A stretch of 64,000 bases of DNA from Bradyrhizobium sp. 190 (GCF_023073415.1 NZ_JADPJL010000012.1:384501-448500), one strand, 5' to 3'; shown: positions 46,279 through 56,463, counted from the stretch's first letter. The notes: a model not told the origin generated them from the sequence alone. Numbers and translations are program-made.

Positions 46279-46518
46279 ATGGCGAAGCTGAAGCTCGGCG
46301 CCATCGCCGATGAAAAGCCGGTAAAACTCACCGTGGAGCTGCCGGCCGGCGTCCATCGCGACCTCGCGGCCTACGCTGACGTGCTTGCCCGCGAAACCGG
46401 GCAGTCGATTTCGGACCCGGCGAAGCTGGTTGCTCCCATGCTAACGCGGTTCATGGCTACCGATCGAGCCTTTGCTAAAGCACGGCGCAAGGGTCAGCCA
46501 GCGCAAGGCAAGGGATAG
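46279..46518 (+). CDS. DUF2274 protein (trb-cluster companion)
   Basis: A 79-residue protein three bases after the trbI-derived end: KLGAIADEKPVKLTVELPAG then VHRDLAAYADVLARETGQSI. DUF2274 proteins regularly follow trbI in rhizobial and Tn4371-like conjugative elements. Ribbon-helix-helix-like pattern; role unknown. Its presence confirms that the TrbI part is in its native surroundings. Converges with the LysR gene, overlapping by 25 bases. Confidence 0.85.
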   Translation: MAKLKLGAIADEKPVKLTVELPAGVHRDLAAYADVLARETGQSISDPAKLVAPMLTRFMATDRAFAKARRKGQPAQGKG

Positions 46519-47492
46519 CGTTCGCTCAACAGTTTGAGGAAGTTCGCCAGCGCCGGATTGTCATTGTCCTTGCGCCAATGTGCTGAATAATTGACCTGGC
46601 TCGGCCCCGTGCCGTCTCGTATCTCTCGATAAGTCAGGCCTACAAAAGTGACGCCGATGTCAGATTCGGCCACCAGGCTGACACCAAATCCTATGGCTAT
46701 GAGGGTCTTGATGATACCTCTACTAACGTCATGGCGTTCGATCTTGGGGCGGTCTGCTGTCGAGATGAGCTTTGCCAACAAGAGATCTTCAAGTTCTCGT
46801 CCCGGATCGTATTGACTGAAAAGGACTGTTTCATTCCGCAGGTCGGTCCAGTAGATCGCTTTTTTCGTAGCCAACGGATGGCCTTCGGGCAATGCCAACA
46901 GGATACGCTCGCTCCACAGCGGCAAAGCGTTGCTGTCAAAGACATGTCCTCCGTCGGTCGCGATGACGACATCGATTGCACCGTTGCGCAGGGCGGTTAC
47001 AAGGCGCATCCGCGACCTCTCGACCATGCCAAGCGCGACCTGTGGGCACCGCTGCCTGAAATCTACCAACGTCGCCCGCAAATTGCCGGCCGACAGTGAC
47101 GTGTAGAACCCCACAGACAGCCGGCCAGCCTCGCCGCGTCCGTTGGACTTGGCTGACGTAACCAGCGCATCCATTTGTTCGAGAATCGACCGCGCCGCTC
47201 GGAGAAAATCCCGGCCAGCCGACGTTGCGCAGACGCCGCCGCTCGATCGTTCGAACACAATCACGCCTATCGAGTCCTCGAGTTGGCGAATGCAGCGGCT
47301 CAGCGTCGACTGCTGCGTCAACAAGACTTCGGCGGCCCGTCGGAAGCTTCCATACTCCGCGGAAACAACCGCATATCGGAGCTGTTGAAGGGGGATCGTT
47401 GAAGATTGATTGCGGAGAGACAAATATTTGTGGTCTTGTTCGTCGGCCATTCGCGACCATCGGATGCTTTGAACAGGTTGGAGCATCGACAA
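46494..47492 (-). CDS. LysR-family transcriptional regulator
   Basis: A 332-residue LysR protein. The HTH is in LQQLRYAVVSAEYGSFRRAA and LLTQQSTLSRCIRQLEDSIG, the effector domain in RLSVGFYTSLSAGNLRATLV onward. A LysR gene commonly sits at this end of trb clusters in conjugative elements. The start may be an internal ATG 42 bases in (MADEQDHKYLSLR). The target is unknown; the element genes it would govern are deleted. Confidence 0.88.
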   Translation of the reverse strand: MSMLQPVQSIRWSRMADEQDHKYLSLRNQSSTIPLQQLRYAVVSAEYGSFRRAAEVLLTQQSTLSRCIRQLEDSIGVIVFERSSGGVCATSAGRDFLRAARSILEQMDALVTSAKSNGRGEAGRLSVGFYTSLSAGNLRATLVDFRQRCPQVALGMVERSRMRLVTALRNGAIDVVIATDGGHVFDSNALPLWSERILLALPEGHPLATKKAIYWTDLRNETVLFSQYDPGRELEDLLLAKLISTADRPKIERHDVSRGIIKTLIAIGFGVSLVAESDIGVTFVGLTYREIRDGTGPSQVNYSAHWRKDNDNPALANFLKLLSERYPLPCAG

Positions 47493-48429
47493 GACATTTT
47501 GAATTGGGTAATTTCATCAGCCGGCTGTGTTCATTGTGGGGCGTGGCCGTTCGCGATTGATTGATAAGCAAATCGTATAGAGGCATTCAGTTTAAAAATT
47601 CAGTTATTTTGTCATCAGATGTGGCGTTGCTTCCTCGCTCACGTCTCTATTCGGATGCCGTCGCCTATACGAAATGGGCCTTAAGACGACCTCTCTAATA
47701 CCGTACGACCAACTGCAAGTGTTTGCTGCGCTGGCGGTTAAGAACAGCTGCTCCTCGAGGTGGTCGCGCCTCTAGCCTTCTTCGTATCGCTTAACCGCAC
47801 GGCGATCGATGTATTCGGCGCACTGACTTGGCTTGATCCTGCGATCGGCTGGGACTTGTCCGCAGCCGTCGAGGTACGATCCTTGATTCCTGCATTTTTC
47901 GGCCCAGCCGCGGACAATGCCAAGCAAGGCCGCCGACGACCTTAGGGCGGCGAGTTCTCCACTCGTTCGCGCGCCGCGACCATTGGCGAGATCAGCCGCG
48001 TCGCAACCGACAGAGTTGCGACTGGTCATCGCGAAAGCAATAGCTGCCGCTTTAGCGGGAGCCTGACGGTCATCAAATCGACAGAGGTGAGCCGAGGCGA
48101 CGGGATCCCCGCCAAGATGCTCCGTTTGTTATTCGCGCTCAAACGAGCCCCCATCCAGCCTTAGCAATCCATTCCATAATGTACTTTTAGTTTCCCATTA
48201 GACAATTAAGAGCCTTCGGTGGGAACCCCATGTACATGCCTTAAAGCTGGTGTGAACCGCTGATCATAGCTGGGATCGGCCTCGCGGGGTCGTTATGCGA
48301 GTTCCGACTGGGACGAAAGATGTTGCACTATAAAGAAATGCATTTATAATAGACAATACGGGTAAGGGCCCGACGCTCGCGTTGGGATAGTACGCATCCC
48401 CAGCGAGGGTCCTCGCCTCGGAGAAGCTG
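47493..48429. other. Intergenic region, nothing clearly coding
   Basis: About 940 bases between the conjugation remnant and the catabolic block. Short frames on both strands around 47740-48030 have no recognisable domain. This is a plausible join between two acquired segments, but no repeat or IS end was seen. Confidence 0.4.
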
Positions 48430-49170
48430 ATGCACAGAGATCGCATTGTGGTCATTACTGGCGCCGCCGGTGGCATCGGCACTGTGCTCGTCGATCGCTT
48501 TCTCGCGAACCAAGACACGGTGGTCGCCGTGGACATCAATGGCACAAGTTTGGCCAGCCTAGTGCAGACGCGTGACGCCGGCAGCCGCCTCGTCCCTTTA
48601 AGAGCTGACCTTTCACAGGAGTCTGACTGTGAAAGATTGGCGCGCTCCGCGGGTGAGGTAGCTGGTCGAGTGGACGTGCTGGTGCACTGCGCGGGCTACT
48701 TTCCGATCTGTCGGTTCGAAGATATGAGCGCGCAGGACTGGCGCTCGGTTATTGACATCAACCTCACCGCGACCTTCTTTCTTACGCGCGCCATACTTCC
48801 GCTAATGAAGGGCAGAGGCTGGGGGCGAATCATCAACTACACGTCAAGCTCGATCTACGATGGCGTACCGGGGCGGGCACACTATGCCGCTGCCAAGGCC
48901 GGCGTGGTGGGCTTCTCACGTACTATCGCGCGCGAGCTTGGCTCCTACGGCATTACCGTGAACATGATCTCGCCTGGCCTTACCTTAACGCCACCAGTAC
49001 TAAAGCATTTTTCGCCTCAGATGTTGGAGAACCAACTCACGCGGCGCGCTATCCAGCGCGACCAGGTACCCGCGGACTTGGTAGGAGCAACATTTTTTCT
49101 CGCCTCGCCTGAATCGGAGTTTATGTCGGGCCAGACCATCAACGTCGATGGCGGGAGGACGATGCTTTGA
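48430..49170 (+). CDS. Short-chain dehydrogenase/reductase (SDR), first
   Basis: A 246-residue classical SDR: cofactor motif VVITGAAGGIGTVLV (TGxxxGIG), HCAG, catalytic Ser in NYTSSSIYDG, Y-x3-K in HYAAAKAG, and the end MSGQTINVDGGRTML. Probably oxidises a hydroxyl of an aromatic or alicyclic intermediate, but the substrate is unknown. Followed at about 80 bases by a substrate-binding protein gene in the same direction. Confidence 0.9.
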   Translation: MHRDRIVVITGAAGGIGTVLVDRFLANQDTVVAVDINGTSLASLVQTRDAGSRLVPLRADLSQESDCERLARSAGEVAGRVDVLVHCAGYFPICRFEDMSAQDWRSVIDINLTATFFLTRAILPLMKGRGWGRIINYTSSSIYDGVPGRAHYAAAKAGVVGFSRTIARELGSYGITVNMISPGLTLTPPVLKHFSPQMLENQLTRRAIQRDQVPADLVGATFFLASPESEFMSGQTINVDGGRTML

Positions 49171-49287
49171 GCACCATCGTCGTTAATTCGTACGCTCTCT
49201 CCGATCTTGCACTCTCGCCTTTATCTTCCCTCGCGCAACAGAGAATTCGATGTCTTTGAACAAGCTGGCAACGCTAACGAGGCTGGA

Positions 49288-50457
49288 ATGATCGCGCTCT
49301 TTGTGCCCTCGGCGCACGCGCAGAAACTTTATGATCCTGGAGCAAACGACGCAGAGATTAAAATTGGGAATATTATGCCGTACAGTGGTCCCCTTTCGGC
49401 GTTGTCCGTCATCGCCAAATTCGAGGCTGCCTATCTTACGGCATTGAACGAGCGGGGAGGAATTAACGGCCGAAAGATCAAGTTCATCAGCTACGACGAC
49501 GCTTACTCTCCGCCCAAGACCGTGGAGCAAGCTCGCAAGCTCGTGGAAAGCGACGAAGTTCTCTTCCTGTTTAGCGTCTTGGGAACGCCAACAAACTCCG
49601 CAATTCAGAAGTACACGAACGCAAGAAAGATACCGCATCTTTTTGTTGCATCAGGCGCAACGAAGTGGGGCGATCACAAAGGCTTTCCCTGGACCATTGG
49701 CTTTCAGCCGTCGTACCAAACCGAAGCTCGAATTTTCGCCAAGTACGTAAGCGAGGTAAAGCCGGGCGCCAAGATTGCCGTGTTCTATCAGAACGACGAT
49801 TTCGGCAAGGATATGTTGAATAGCTTCAAGGAACGCCTGGCCGCGGGCGGCCCTACAATCGCAATTGAAGAGAGTTATGACGTCTCGGAGCCCACGATCG
49901 ATACCCATGTCGTCAAGATGAAGGCATCGGGAGCAGACACGCTGATGATATTCGCAAGCACCAAATATGCCGCGCAAACCATCAAGAAAACAGCCGAGCT
50001 CGATTGGAAGCCGCTCAGGTTTTTAACGTACTCCAGCTCCTTCATTGAAAGCGTAATAAGGCCTGCTGGCTTTGAGGCCGCGCAGGGTATCATCTCCGCA
50101 TCATACCTAAAGGATCCGTCCGATCCTCAATGGAACGAAGATGAAGGAATGAAGACCTTCAAGAATTTTTATGCAAAGCACGTCTCCGATTCAGTCAGGA
50201 TGGACGACCAGTTGGCGGGAGTCGGTTACTCCTTGGCCCAAACGCTTGAGCAGGTAGTTCGGCAATGTGGCGACGACTTAACCCGGGCCAATATCATGAA
50301 GCAGGCAGCAAATCTCAAAGACTTTTCATTCGATCTCCTTCTGCCGGGCATCAAAGTCAACACCAGTCCAGTCGACTTCTATCCGATAAAGCAGATGAGA
50401 CTGATGAGACTAGAAGGCGAAACCTGGAAGTTGTTCGGGCCTGCCATCAGCGAATGA
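49288..50457 (+). CDS. ABC transporter substrate-binding protein (LivK-like), copy A, damaged signal peptide
   Basis: A type I periplasmic binding protein (branched-chain amino acid/aromatic type), nearly the same as copy B at 59.2-60.4 kb: IKIGNIMPYSGPLSALSVIA, SDEVLFLFSVLGTPTNSAIQ, AVFYQNDDFGKDML. In copy B the coding begins MSMNELATVITAAILALLVS followed by SAHAQ. Here the matching ATG (49250) runs into a stop after 13 codons because one base is missing, and translation from 49288 gives only MIALFVPSAHAQ, without the basic n-region. It is probably not exported, or a pseudogene. No permease or ATPase genes lie alongside. Confidence 0.75.
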   Translation: MIALFVPSAHAQKLYDPGANDAEIKIGNIMPYSGPLSALSVIAKFEAAYLTALNERGGINGRKIKFISYDDAYSPPKTVEQARKLVESDEVLFLFSVLGTPTNSAIQKYTNARKIPHLFVASGATKWGDHKGFPWTIGFQPSYQTEARIFAKYVSEVKPGAKIAVFYQNDDFGKDMLNSFKERLAAGGPTIAIEESYDVSEPTIDTHVVKMKASGADTLMIFASTKYAAQTIKKTAELDWKPLRFLTYSSSFIESVIRPAGFEAAQGIISASYLKDPSDPQWNEDEGMKTFKNFYAKHVSDSVRMDDQLAGVGYSLAQTLEQVVRQCGDDLTRANIMKQAANLKDFSFDLLLPGIKVNTSPVDFYPIKQMRLMRLEGETWKLFGPAISE

Positions 50458-50733
50458 ACTTCGCTTTGGTCCTGGTGCCGGCGTGTCTATTGCAACCGTC
50501 ACCTGCTGGAACGGCGGGGTAACGTCTTCCTCCTTGGGAGGGAGGCGGTCATAGGTTTTTGACAAGGATACTCAGTCGCCAAGGCGCTCGCGCCATCGGA
50601 ACGTGGAGCTCAAGCTGGTCGGTAAACCGAAGCTCTAACTCCCCGGTGGAGGATGATATCCCGAAACGCTCTTCCGGCTTGTTTCCTGCTTGCGCAGAAT
50701 TCAGCACATCCAAACCAGGAAGGCTTAGCTAAA

Positions 50734-51387
50734 ATGACCGCAATGGATTTCCACTACTACGAGCCGTCCAAGGGCCATGGTCTGAAACATAACCCGCTCA
50801 ACGCCCTGATCGCGCCGCGCCCGATCGGCTGGATTTCGTCTCGCGACGCGCAAGGTCAAGTCAATCTGGCGCCGTACAGCTTCTTCAACGCCTTCAACTA
50901 CGATCCGCCCATTATCGGATTCTCGTCCAGCCCCTGGAAGGACAGCGTGCAAAATGCGTCCGAGACCGGCGAGTTCGTCTGGAATCTCGTAACGCGAGAA
51001 CTCGGCGACAGGATGAACGAGACGTCCGCGCCAGTTGCCCATGACGTCGATGAATTTCCGCTGGCCGGGCTCACGGCCGTGCCGGGGCGCGTCGTCAATG
51101 TCCCACGCGTTGGTGAAAGTCGGGCAGCAATGGAGTGCAAAGTCATCGACATCGTCCAGCTTCGTAACCAAGCAGGCAAGAAGGTCGACGCTTGGCTGGT
51201 GTTGGGAGAAGTGGTCGCCGTGTACATCGATAAGCTGCTACTCGAAGACGGCGTCTACCAGACCGCCCGGGCCTATCCGATCATGCGCGCCGGAGGTCTG
51301 CACGACTATGTGCAGGTTTCGCCAGAAAACGTGTTCCGAATTATGCGGCTGGCTGGCGTCGGCAGCAAAGAGCACCACGGCACCTAG
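50734..51387 (+). CDS. Flavin reductase family protein
   Basis: A 217-residue FMN-binding split-barrel protein: MDFHYYEPSKGHGLKHNPLN, APRPIGWISSRDAQGQVNLA, APYSFFNAFNYDPPIIGFSS, then NETSAPVAHDVDEFPLAGL. This is the DIM6/NTAB branch, which supplies reduced flavin or acts on flavin-linked substrates. Could partner a monooxygenase such as the LLM enzyme at the right edge. The internal ATG (MTAMDF) is chosen because conservation starts there. Confidence 0.85.
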   Translation: MTAMDFHYYEPSKGHGLKHNPLNALIAPRPIGWISSRDAQGQVNLAPYSFFNAFNYDPPIIGFSSSPWKDSVQNASETGEFVWNLVTRELGDRMNETSAPVAHDVDEFPLAGLTAVPGRVVNVPRVGESRAAMECKVIDIVQLRNQAGKKVDAWLVLGEVVAVYIDKLLLEDGVYQTARAYPIMRAGGLHDYVQVSPENVFRIMRLAGVGSKEHHGT

Positions 51388-51714
51388 CTTGCGCCGGTGT
51401 TGAGGCGGCCGCGCTGCATCGAGGGGGCGAGTCCATCCCGTTGCAATACCGAACCACACGAGTTCGAATGACCAAGTGACTCTGCTGATCGCTGGATATT
51501 CTTCGAGGGCTAGCTAGGTCGTGAACGCATAAACGGGAACGTCCGCAACTGGTTGGTCGCGGACCGGCGCCTTAGGCTGGAGAGCGCGTATAGCCGCCGG
51601 CAGCTTGTGGAGCCGGCTTTCCCGAAAACGATGGTACTCTGGAAGTCGGAGGGCTTCTCACGTTCCAAGATAGTGCCGGGCAGGCTGAGAGCGACGAACG
51701 CGCGGCACCCCCGC

Positions 51715-51906
51715 TCAGGCTGCTGCCCCGCTCGCAATCACATGCCTAATCTGACGAACGTCACGCGCGGGCGGAGCGACGAATTGACGCTGATACTCTC
51801 GGCTGAATTGTGAGGCGCTTTCGTAGCCGACCGCAAACCGAGCGTCTGAGGCATTACTGCCGCCAGCTAAGAGTAGGTGACGAGCCTCCTGCAAGCGTGC
51901 CGCTAC
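51715..51906 (-). pseudogene. AraC-family regulator, C-terminal HTH remnant
   Basis: A 63-codon open stretch reads [40 protein letters not shown] and [12 protein letters not shown]. This is the second helix-turn-helix of an AraC-family protein, with the VGYES-x-SQFSREY signature and its normal C-terminal end. An in-frame stop lies directly upstream and no ATG is available, so it is a decayed fragment. The remaining sequence between the flavin reductase and the hydrolase shows nothing else clear. Confidence 0.7.
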
Positions 51907-52055
51907 TTAAGTTAAGTCAGGCGGATGGGTCGGACGCCGTCCTCTTGGCGAACCTAACTCTTTGTTCACTGACTTCGGGCTTTATCGGGGAGCTGGCATC
52001 GGTTGAGCTTTCGACGACCTGCTCAGAGGCCGACGGCGGTCTCATCAAAAAACAG

Positions 52056-52832
52056 TTATGCGGGAACCTTCGAAAGGAAGGGCGTCAGGTGACGGGTTAT
52101 CAGCTCACTCTGGGCCATTGCTCCAATATGATCGCACTCCGGCAAACTGAAGAAAGTCGCGTTCTGAAGCTCGGAAGCGCATTGCCGAACTTGTTCGAGA
52201 CGCGGGTCGAGCTCTCCCGCAAATAGCAGGCAGGGCATCGTCATCGACGGTAAGAGGTCGGCATTGGATTCTCGATCTTGAGTCAGCGCGCGCAAGGCGT
52301 CGATGTCGTTAGCAAGCAGACGGGCTCGTCTCGCCGGTTTAAGGCCGGTGCCGTGGAGCCGATCCACCAACTTTGCAAACGCATCTCGGTCCTGAGGGAA
52401 ACGATCACGGAAGGGCCGCATATCCTCGGCGTAGGGGTGAGACCCTCCGACAATAAGTGACCGGACCCGCGTCGGCGCATATCTTGCGAGACCAAATCCG
52501 ATCCAGCCCCCTAGCGAGTACCCAAAATAGTCTACCTTCTGAAGACCGAGATCATCCAATACCGCGACGACGTCAGACGTACGCAGCGAGAGTTCATACG
52601 CTGAGGAATCGTGCGGCTTGTCGCTGTCGCCATGCCCCCTCGAGTCGAGCATGATCAGTTGATGATCAGCTTTCAACGCATCTGCGTAGCCGAGGTCAAT
52701 CCAGTCTGCGCCACTGCCGGTGGTGCCGTGATGCAATACAAGCGCAGGACCATTTCCCATGGTCGCGTAATGAATGCGCACACCCCGATTATCAGCAAAT
52801 GGCATTCCAAGCCTCCTATACCGCCGTTTCAT
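52056..52832 (-). CDS. Alpha/beta hydrolase
   Basis: A 258-residue hydrolase: oxyanion loop LVLHHGTTGSGADW, MLDSRGHGDSDKPH, nucleophile elbow GYSLGG, acid in FAGELDPRLE, His in PECDHIGAM. It may hydrolyse an ester, lactone or ring-cleavage product in the catabolic block. The start could be nine codons further in (MPFADNRGVRIHYA). Opposite in strand to its neighbours. Confidence 0.88.
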   Translation of the reverse strand: MKRRYRRLGMPFADNRGVRIHYATMGNGPALVLHHGTTGSGADWIDLGYADALKADHQLIMLDSRGHGDSDKPHDSSAYELSLRTSDVVAVLDDLGLQKVDYFGYSLGGWIGFGLARYAPTRVRSLIVGGSHPYAEDMRPFRDRFPQDRDAFAKLVDRLHGTGLKPARRARLLANDIDALRALTQDRESNADLLPSMTMPCLLFAGELDPRLEQVRQCASELQNATFFSLPECDHIGAMAQSELITRHLTPFLSKVPA

Positions 52833-53172
52833 GCATTAACAGGCCGGTACCATAACAAAAGGCTTACTTATCGGCTAAAGGAATGCGGCAAATTCGGATG
52901 CGCAGCCATCGCGATAATAGCCGCTGCCGGCTTGCACATGGTCATCGACGGCGCTGCGTCTCGCATTGTCCGCCTCGCGGATAGCGGGGATGGGGATGGC
53001 GGCTCGATCGATTTCTCTACCCAGCTGACGGGGCGCAGGTCGACCAGGCTTTGAAAAAGGTCACGAGGAAGCCGCGTGCGATCGCGTGAACGAATTTCAT
53101 AAAAACGTTGGAGACTTGAGGCAACGACGCTCCGCCACGCAACTCCGGAATGGTGCGCATCGAAATTTTCGG

Positions 53173-54051
53173 TTATCTTTTCGGGCGCTCGATCGAAAGA
53201 CGACGCGTAAATTCGAAAAGTTGGTTGCGAATATCCTTTTGGACGAGCATGTCACGTGTCGTTCCTACCAAAGAAACCGCGACCTCCACTTCCCCCTGCC
53301 AATTGGTTACGGGTGCGGAAAGAGCAAAAAGTCCAGGTATTACTCTTTCGTCCATTTCAGAAATACGATCCGTCCTAATCTTGGAAATTAGACGGTCGAC
53401 GCTGTCGGGTTGGAGATCAAGGTCGGGCAATGCCTTTCCCGACTCTAGCCAATGCTCCATTTCAAGCCTAAAGCGCGCCGCTGTAAGACGGCGAGGCAAG
53501 AATGAAAGAAAAATCCTCCCACTTGAAGAAGTGAGAAGAGGCAGGGTGCTTCCGAGTCCGAAAGATGTGATGGTGAAGTTCGGGCTCCGTTCCCACCTAA
53601 CAATGGTGGCTCCATGTGTTCCCCAGACGGCAAGAAGGGCGGTGAGGCCTGTGGAGGCACTGAGTTCTTCAAGTCCATCTGCGGCGCGGTTGACGAAATC
53701 GTTTCGTCCTAGGGAGGCGAGACCGATTTTGACAGCCAGCGGTCCTAAGTCGTAACGCCCCAATTTACCTTGCTGGACGGCCAATCCGGCTCGCAGAAAA
53801 CTTGCGAGGTAGCGATGCGCCTTGCTCGTCGGCAAGTTTGCTGCTCTCGCTAATTCTGTAAGGCTTACTGACGTGGGAAACGATGCTAATGTTCGTAACA
53901 TCAAGAGCGCTGCATCGAGGGATTGAATTCCTCGCCGGGCCTTCAGATCAGGATCGGAGCTAATTAGTTCGTCGTCTCCGTCCAGATCTTCGTCCATCCG
54001 CAAGTGCTCTCCAGCGTCCTTGGCAACCTTCGCAACTGCGCGTTTCTTCAT
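53173..54051 (-). CDS. IclR-family transcriptional regulator
   Basis: A 292-residue IclR protein from the ATG with an AAGGG RBS. An acidic leader of about 45 residues precedes the winged helix (LTELARAANLPTSKAHRYLA). The effector domain (VNRAADGLEELSASTGLTAL, IFLSFLPRR) follows. IclR proteins often control aromatic catabolism and bind palindromes; two matching TTGCAT-type palindromes lie upstream and in front of the second transporter gene. Regulation of the gentisate block is inference. Confidence 0.9.
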   Translation of the reverse strand: MKKRAVAKVAKDAGEHLRMDEDLDGDDELISSDPDLKARRGIQSLDAALLMLRTLASFPTSVSLTELARAANLPTSKAHRYLASFLRAGLAVQQGKLGRYDLGPLAVKIGLASLGRNDFVNRAADGLEELSASTGLTALLAVWGTHGATIVRWERSPNFTITSFGLGSTLPLLTSSSGRIFLSFLPRRLTAARFRLEMEHWLESGKALPDLDLQPDSVDRLISKIRTDRISEMDERVIPGLFALSAPVTNWQGEVEVAVSLVGTTRDMLVQKDIRNQLFEFTRRLSIERPKR

Positions 54052-54273
54052 GGCAACCCTTCGGGGTCCGAGCACAAGTAAGTATGTAAAGTCTCGCTCA
54101 TCAGCGTCTGGTCTTGATTCTGGACGCTGGGGCCACAATAGCGGAACGCTAGGATTGCCGCCAGAACCTTGGTCCTGCTTAAAGTGGCGGAGCAGGCGGG
54201 CATTAGTCTCGCGCCAGGTGCTGGACCCCCTCCATCTCTCGAAGCAGTTGGAGGTTGAGATCTGAACAGCCAA

Positions 54274-55029
54274 TTGCCGGTTTAAGCGATTGGAGGGGCG
54301 GCCCGACGTTACCTAGGCGCGGTGGTCGTTGCCTTTTCTATCCGTTTTAGTTGACCGCATTCGCCAGGCCTCGGCTCGCCCCTCAGTCGCTTCACGTCGT
54401 CTCGGACAAGCAATCGCGGCGGCCGTGTTGATGATGGAACGCCATGGTTGCAAGGTGCCATGGCACGTTCATGGCTTGCTATTCGCGCTTCCACCGATCG
54501 AGTGGCACATCAAAATATTGATGCCGCGACTGAGCGCTTCGACAAGTCGCTCGCGTCGCCAAGCAATGCCGCGGGTTTCGCAGCTGGCTTTCGACGATGC
54601 TGCGCGGCATTCCAACGTCGTTTCAACAAAGTTTGCGCCGCGGCCAGTTCTCAAAGTTCTTGCCCGGCCAACCCGAGCTGCGCGTAGTCTCCCTACTACA
54701 GTCTTATTGCATATGATGCAATAGTCCGTCCTGCAAATACCGCGCCCCTCCGGTCTATTCGGCATCCGCGGCTCTCAATACTTGCCTGATTTTCGGCCGC
54801 GTGAGCCCTTCCGGGTTCTAAGCTAGCGGTGACAAGGATGCTATTGCGTTCGTCGGCAATTTTGTTCTATGGTGCAACTACTATGCTATTAGGCAATAAT
54901 CCTAGCTGCTGAGCCGCGCAAAGATAGCGGGTTAGGCGTTGGAAAACTCAAGGCACGGGTCGTCTTCGGTCCTGTCAGGGATCACGTACCCACCGCTCAG
55001 TTGCGCTTCGCCAGCTCGGAAGGTTCAAG
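54274..55029. other. Intergenic region between IclR and the second SDR
   Basis: No convincing gene. It holds the palindrome at 54705-54723 and an AT-rich stretch near 54840-54900 that includes GTGCAACTACTATGC and TTAGGCAATAA, a plausible promoter/operator area for the SDR gene. Confidence 0.45.
54705..54723. promoter_or_regulatory. Palindrome TATTGCAT-ATG-ATGCAATA, likely regulator site
   Basis: A perfect eight-base inverted repeat with three-base centre, followed by GTCCGTCCT. An almost identical site, followed by ATTCGTCCT, occurs at 58691. Candidate operator for the nearby IclR regulator. Confidence 0.65.
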
Positions 55030-55788
55030 ATGAAACTAGAGTTCGAGGGGCGGGTTGCGGTCGTTACGGGCGCAGCACAGGGTATCGGTCGCCAGGTTGC
55101 GGCCGACCTACAAGAGGCCGGAGCAAAGGTGCATGCTGTCGATTCCGACGCTGAGGGTGTTCGTGCCGTTGCCGACGAGTTGGGTTGCGCCGGTCATGTG
55201 GTCGACATTGCGAACCGCCAAGCATGCCACGATCTCGTTAACGGGATCGTAGAGACTTCTGGCAAGCTCGACATCCTTGTCCTAGTCGCCGGAGGCGTCT
55301 GCGGGCAGGTCGGTCTCAGTCTTGATGAGATCACCGAGGAAAGTTGGGCGCAAGTATTTCGCGCAAACGTCCAAAGCATTCTCTGGATTACTCAAGCCAC
55401 CGCTCCTCACCTAATAAAGAAAGGCTGGGGCCGCATCGTAACGATCAGTTCAAACGCCGGCGTCCGGCCGGGACATGCGGTCGGCCTGTACTCGTACACA
55501 TCGGCTAAGCATGGCGCCGTCGGACTAACGCGTCAGCTATCGGTTAGCCTGGCGCGTTTCGGCGTGACGGTAAATTCGATAGCCCCGGGGCTCGTGCTCT
55601 CAAGTCCCGCACCACGCAAAGTTTGGGAAGGCCTGGGATCGGAAGGACAGCAGCGCTTTCTCGAAGGCATGCATGCGGGTCGACTGGGTACTCCCAAGGA
55701 TGTTTCCGCTGCCGCAATCTTCCTAGCGAGCGATCAAGCGAGCTGGATCACAGGTCAAGTTCTCTCAGTGGACGGCGGCAGACCTTAA
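55030..55788 (+). CDS. Short-chain dehydrogenase/reductase (SDR), second
   Basis: A 252-residue classical SDR: VAVVTGAAQGIGRQV, active-site Ser in VTISSNAG, Y-x3-K as YSYTSAKHGAVG, end ITGQVLSVDGGRP. Distinct from the first SDR. It precedes the HxlR gene by 33 bases, so the two may form an operon. Role presumably in the catabolic block; substrate unknown. Confidence 0.9.
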   Translation: MKLEFEGRVAVVTGAAQGIGRQVAADLQEAGAKVHAVDSDAEGVRAVADELGCAGHVVDIANRQACHDLVNGIVETSGKLDILVLVAGGVCGQVGLSLDEITEESWAQVFRANVQSILWITQATAPHLIKKGWGRIVTISSNAGVRPGHAVGLYSYTSAKHGAVGLTRQLSVSLARFGVTVNSIAPGLVLSSPAPRKVWEGLGSEGQQRFLEGMHAGRLGTPKDVSAAAIFLASDQASWITGQVLSVDGGRP

Positions 55789-55821
55789 ATCGCTGACGCA
55801 TTTCATTCATCGGCATGCGGC

Positions 55822-56310
55822 ATGACACCAATCTACGATCAACACTCCCTCTTGATCCTACGTGAGGCCTACTATCACGTGCGCTCCTTCGAGAGCTTTC
55901 TGACTCGCCTCAATATTTCGAATTCGGTCTTGCAGGACAAGCTATGCGAGTTGATAAGTTTAGGGCTACTACGAGCGCTAACAGATCGCGAGCATTCCGC
56001 AGATCGAGAATTCGTCTTGACAGCGAAAGGGTTCGAGTTTCTTCCGATCGCTTTTTCGATACTGCGTCTGTTCGGGGAAGATGTGATGAATCGATGTGTC
56101 GGCGACATATCAAATGGAACGGTGTTTGACGGTGTAATGATCTGCGCGGATTGCGGCGAGACGCTCGCACGAGAAACCGTTGGGGCTCGGCATCAGCAGC
56201 GATGGAATGCGCAGTCCGATCGACAGCTGACGCAAGTTCCAGTTACGCCTTGCTGCGCAGCTCCTGACAGTGAGAATGTTGGGTCTCCACATTCATCGCC
56301 GGGATGTTAA
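55822..56310 (+). CDS. HxlR-like winged-helix regulator with a zinc-type C-terminus
   Basis: A 162-residue protein. SLLILREAYYHVRSFESFLT, RLNISNSVLQDKLCELISLG and EFVLTAKGFEFLPIAFSILR follow the HxlR winged-helix pattern. The usual N-terminal Cys-containing segment before the ILRE helix is shortened; no earlier start is available because of an in-frame stop. C-terminal CADCGE and a late CC pair suggest a metal site. It probably controls the adjacent SDR or the gentisate genes. Confidence 0.75.
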   Translation: MTPIYDQHSLLILREAYYHVRSFESFLTRLNISNSVLQDKLCELISLGLLRALTDREHSADREFVLTAKGFEFLPIAFSILRLFGEDVMNRCVGDISNGTVFDGVMICADCGETLARETVGARHQQRWNAQSDRQLTQVPVTPCCAAPDSENVGSPHSSPGC

Positions 56311-56432
56311 CGCTGGTCATACCGAATGCACGAGAAGACGAAGGTTCTGTCCCAGCGCTGCGGCCGTGAAGGCAAAGCAAGCTCTGCAGGACGTGCGAGA
56401 GCTCCTCGTAAGGTTTCTTTTCTCCCAGACTT

Positions 56433-56463
56433 GCCCGAGATCGGCGATCTCGGGCATTTTTTT
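56433..56463 (+). terminator. Strong Rho-independent terminator
   Basis: A perfect ten-base stem GCCCGAGATC-GGC-GATCTCGGGC is followed by A and seven T residues. It ends the SDR-HxlR transcript about 120 bases after the HxlR stop. Confidence 0.9.

Noticed and set aside
51810..52226. Plus-strand frame of 138 codons
   Set aside because: It runs antisense to the AraC remnant and the end of the alpha/beta hydrolase; no recognisable domain.
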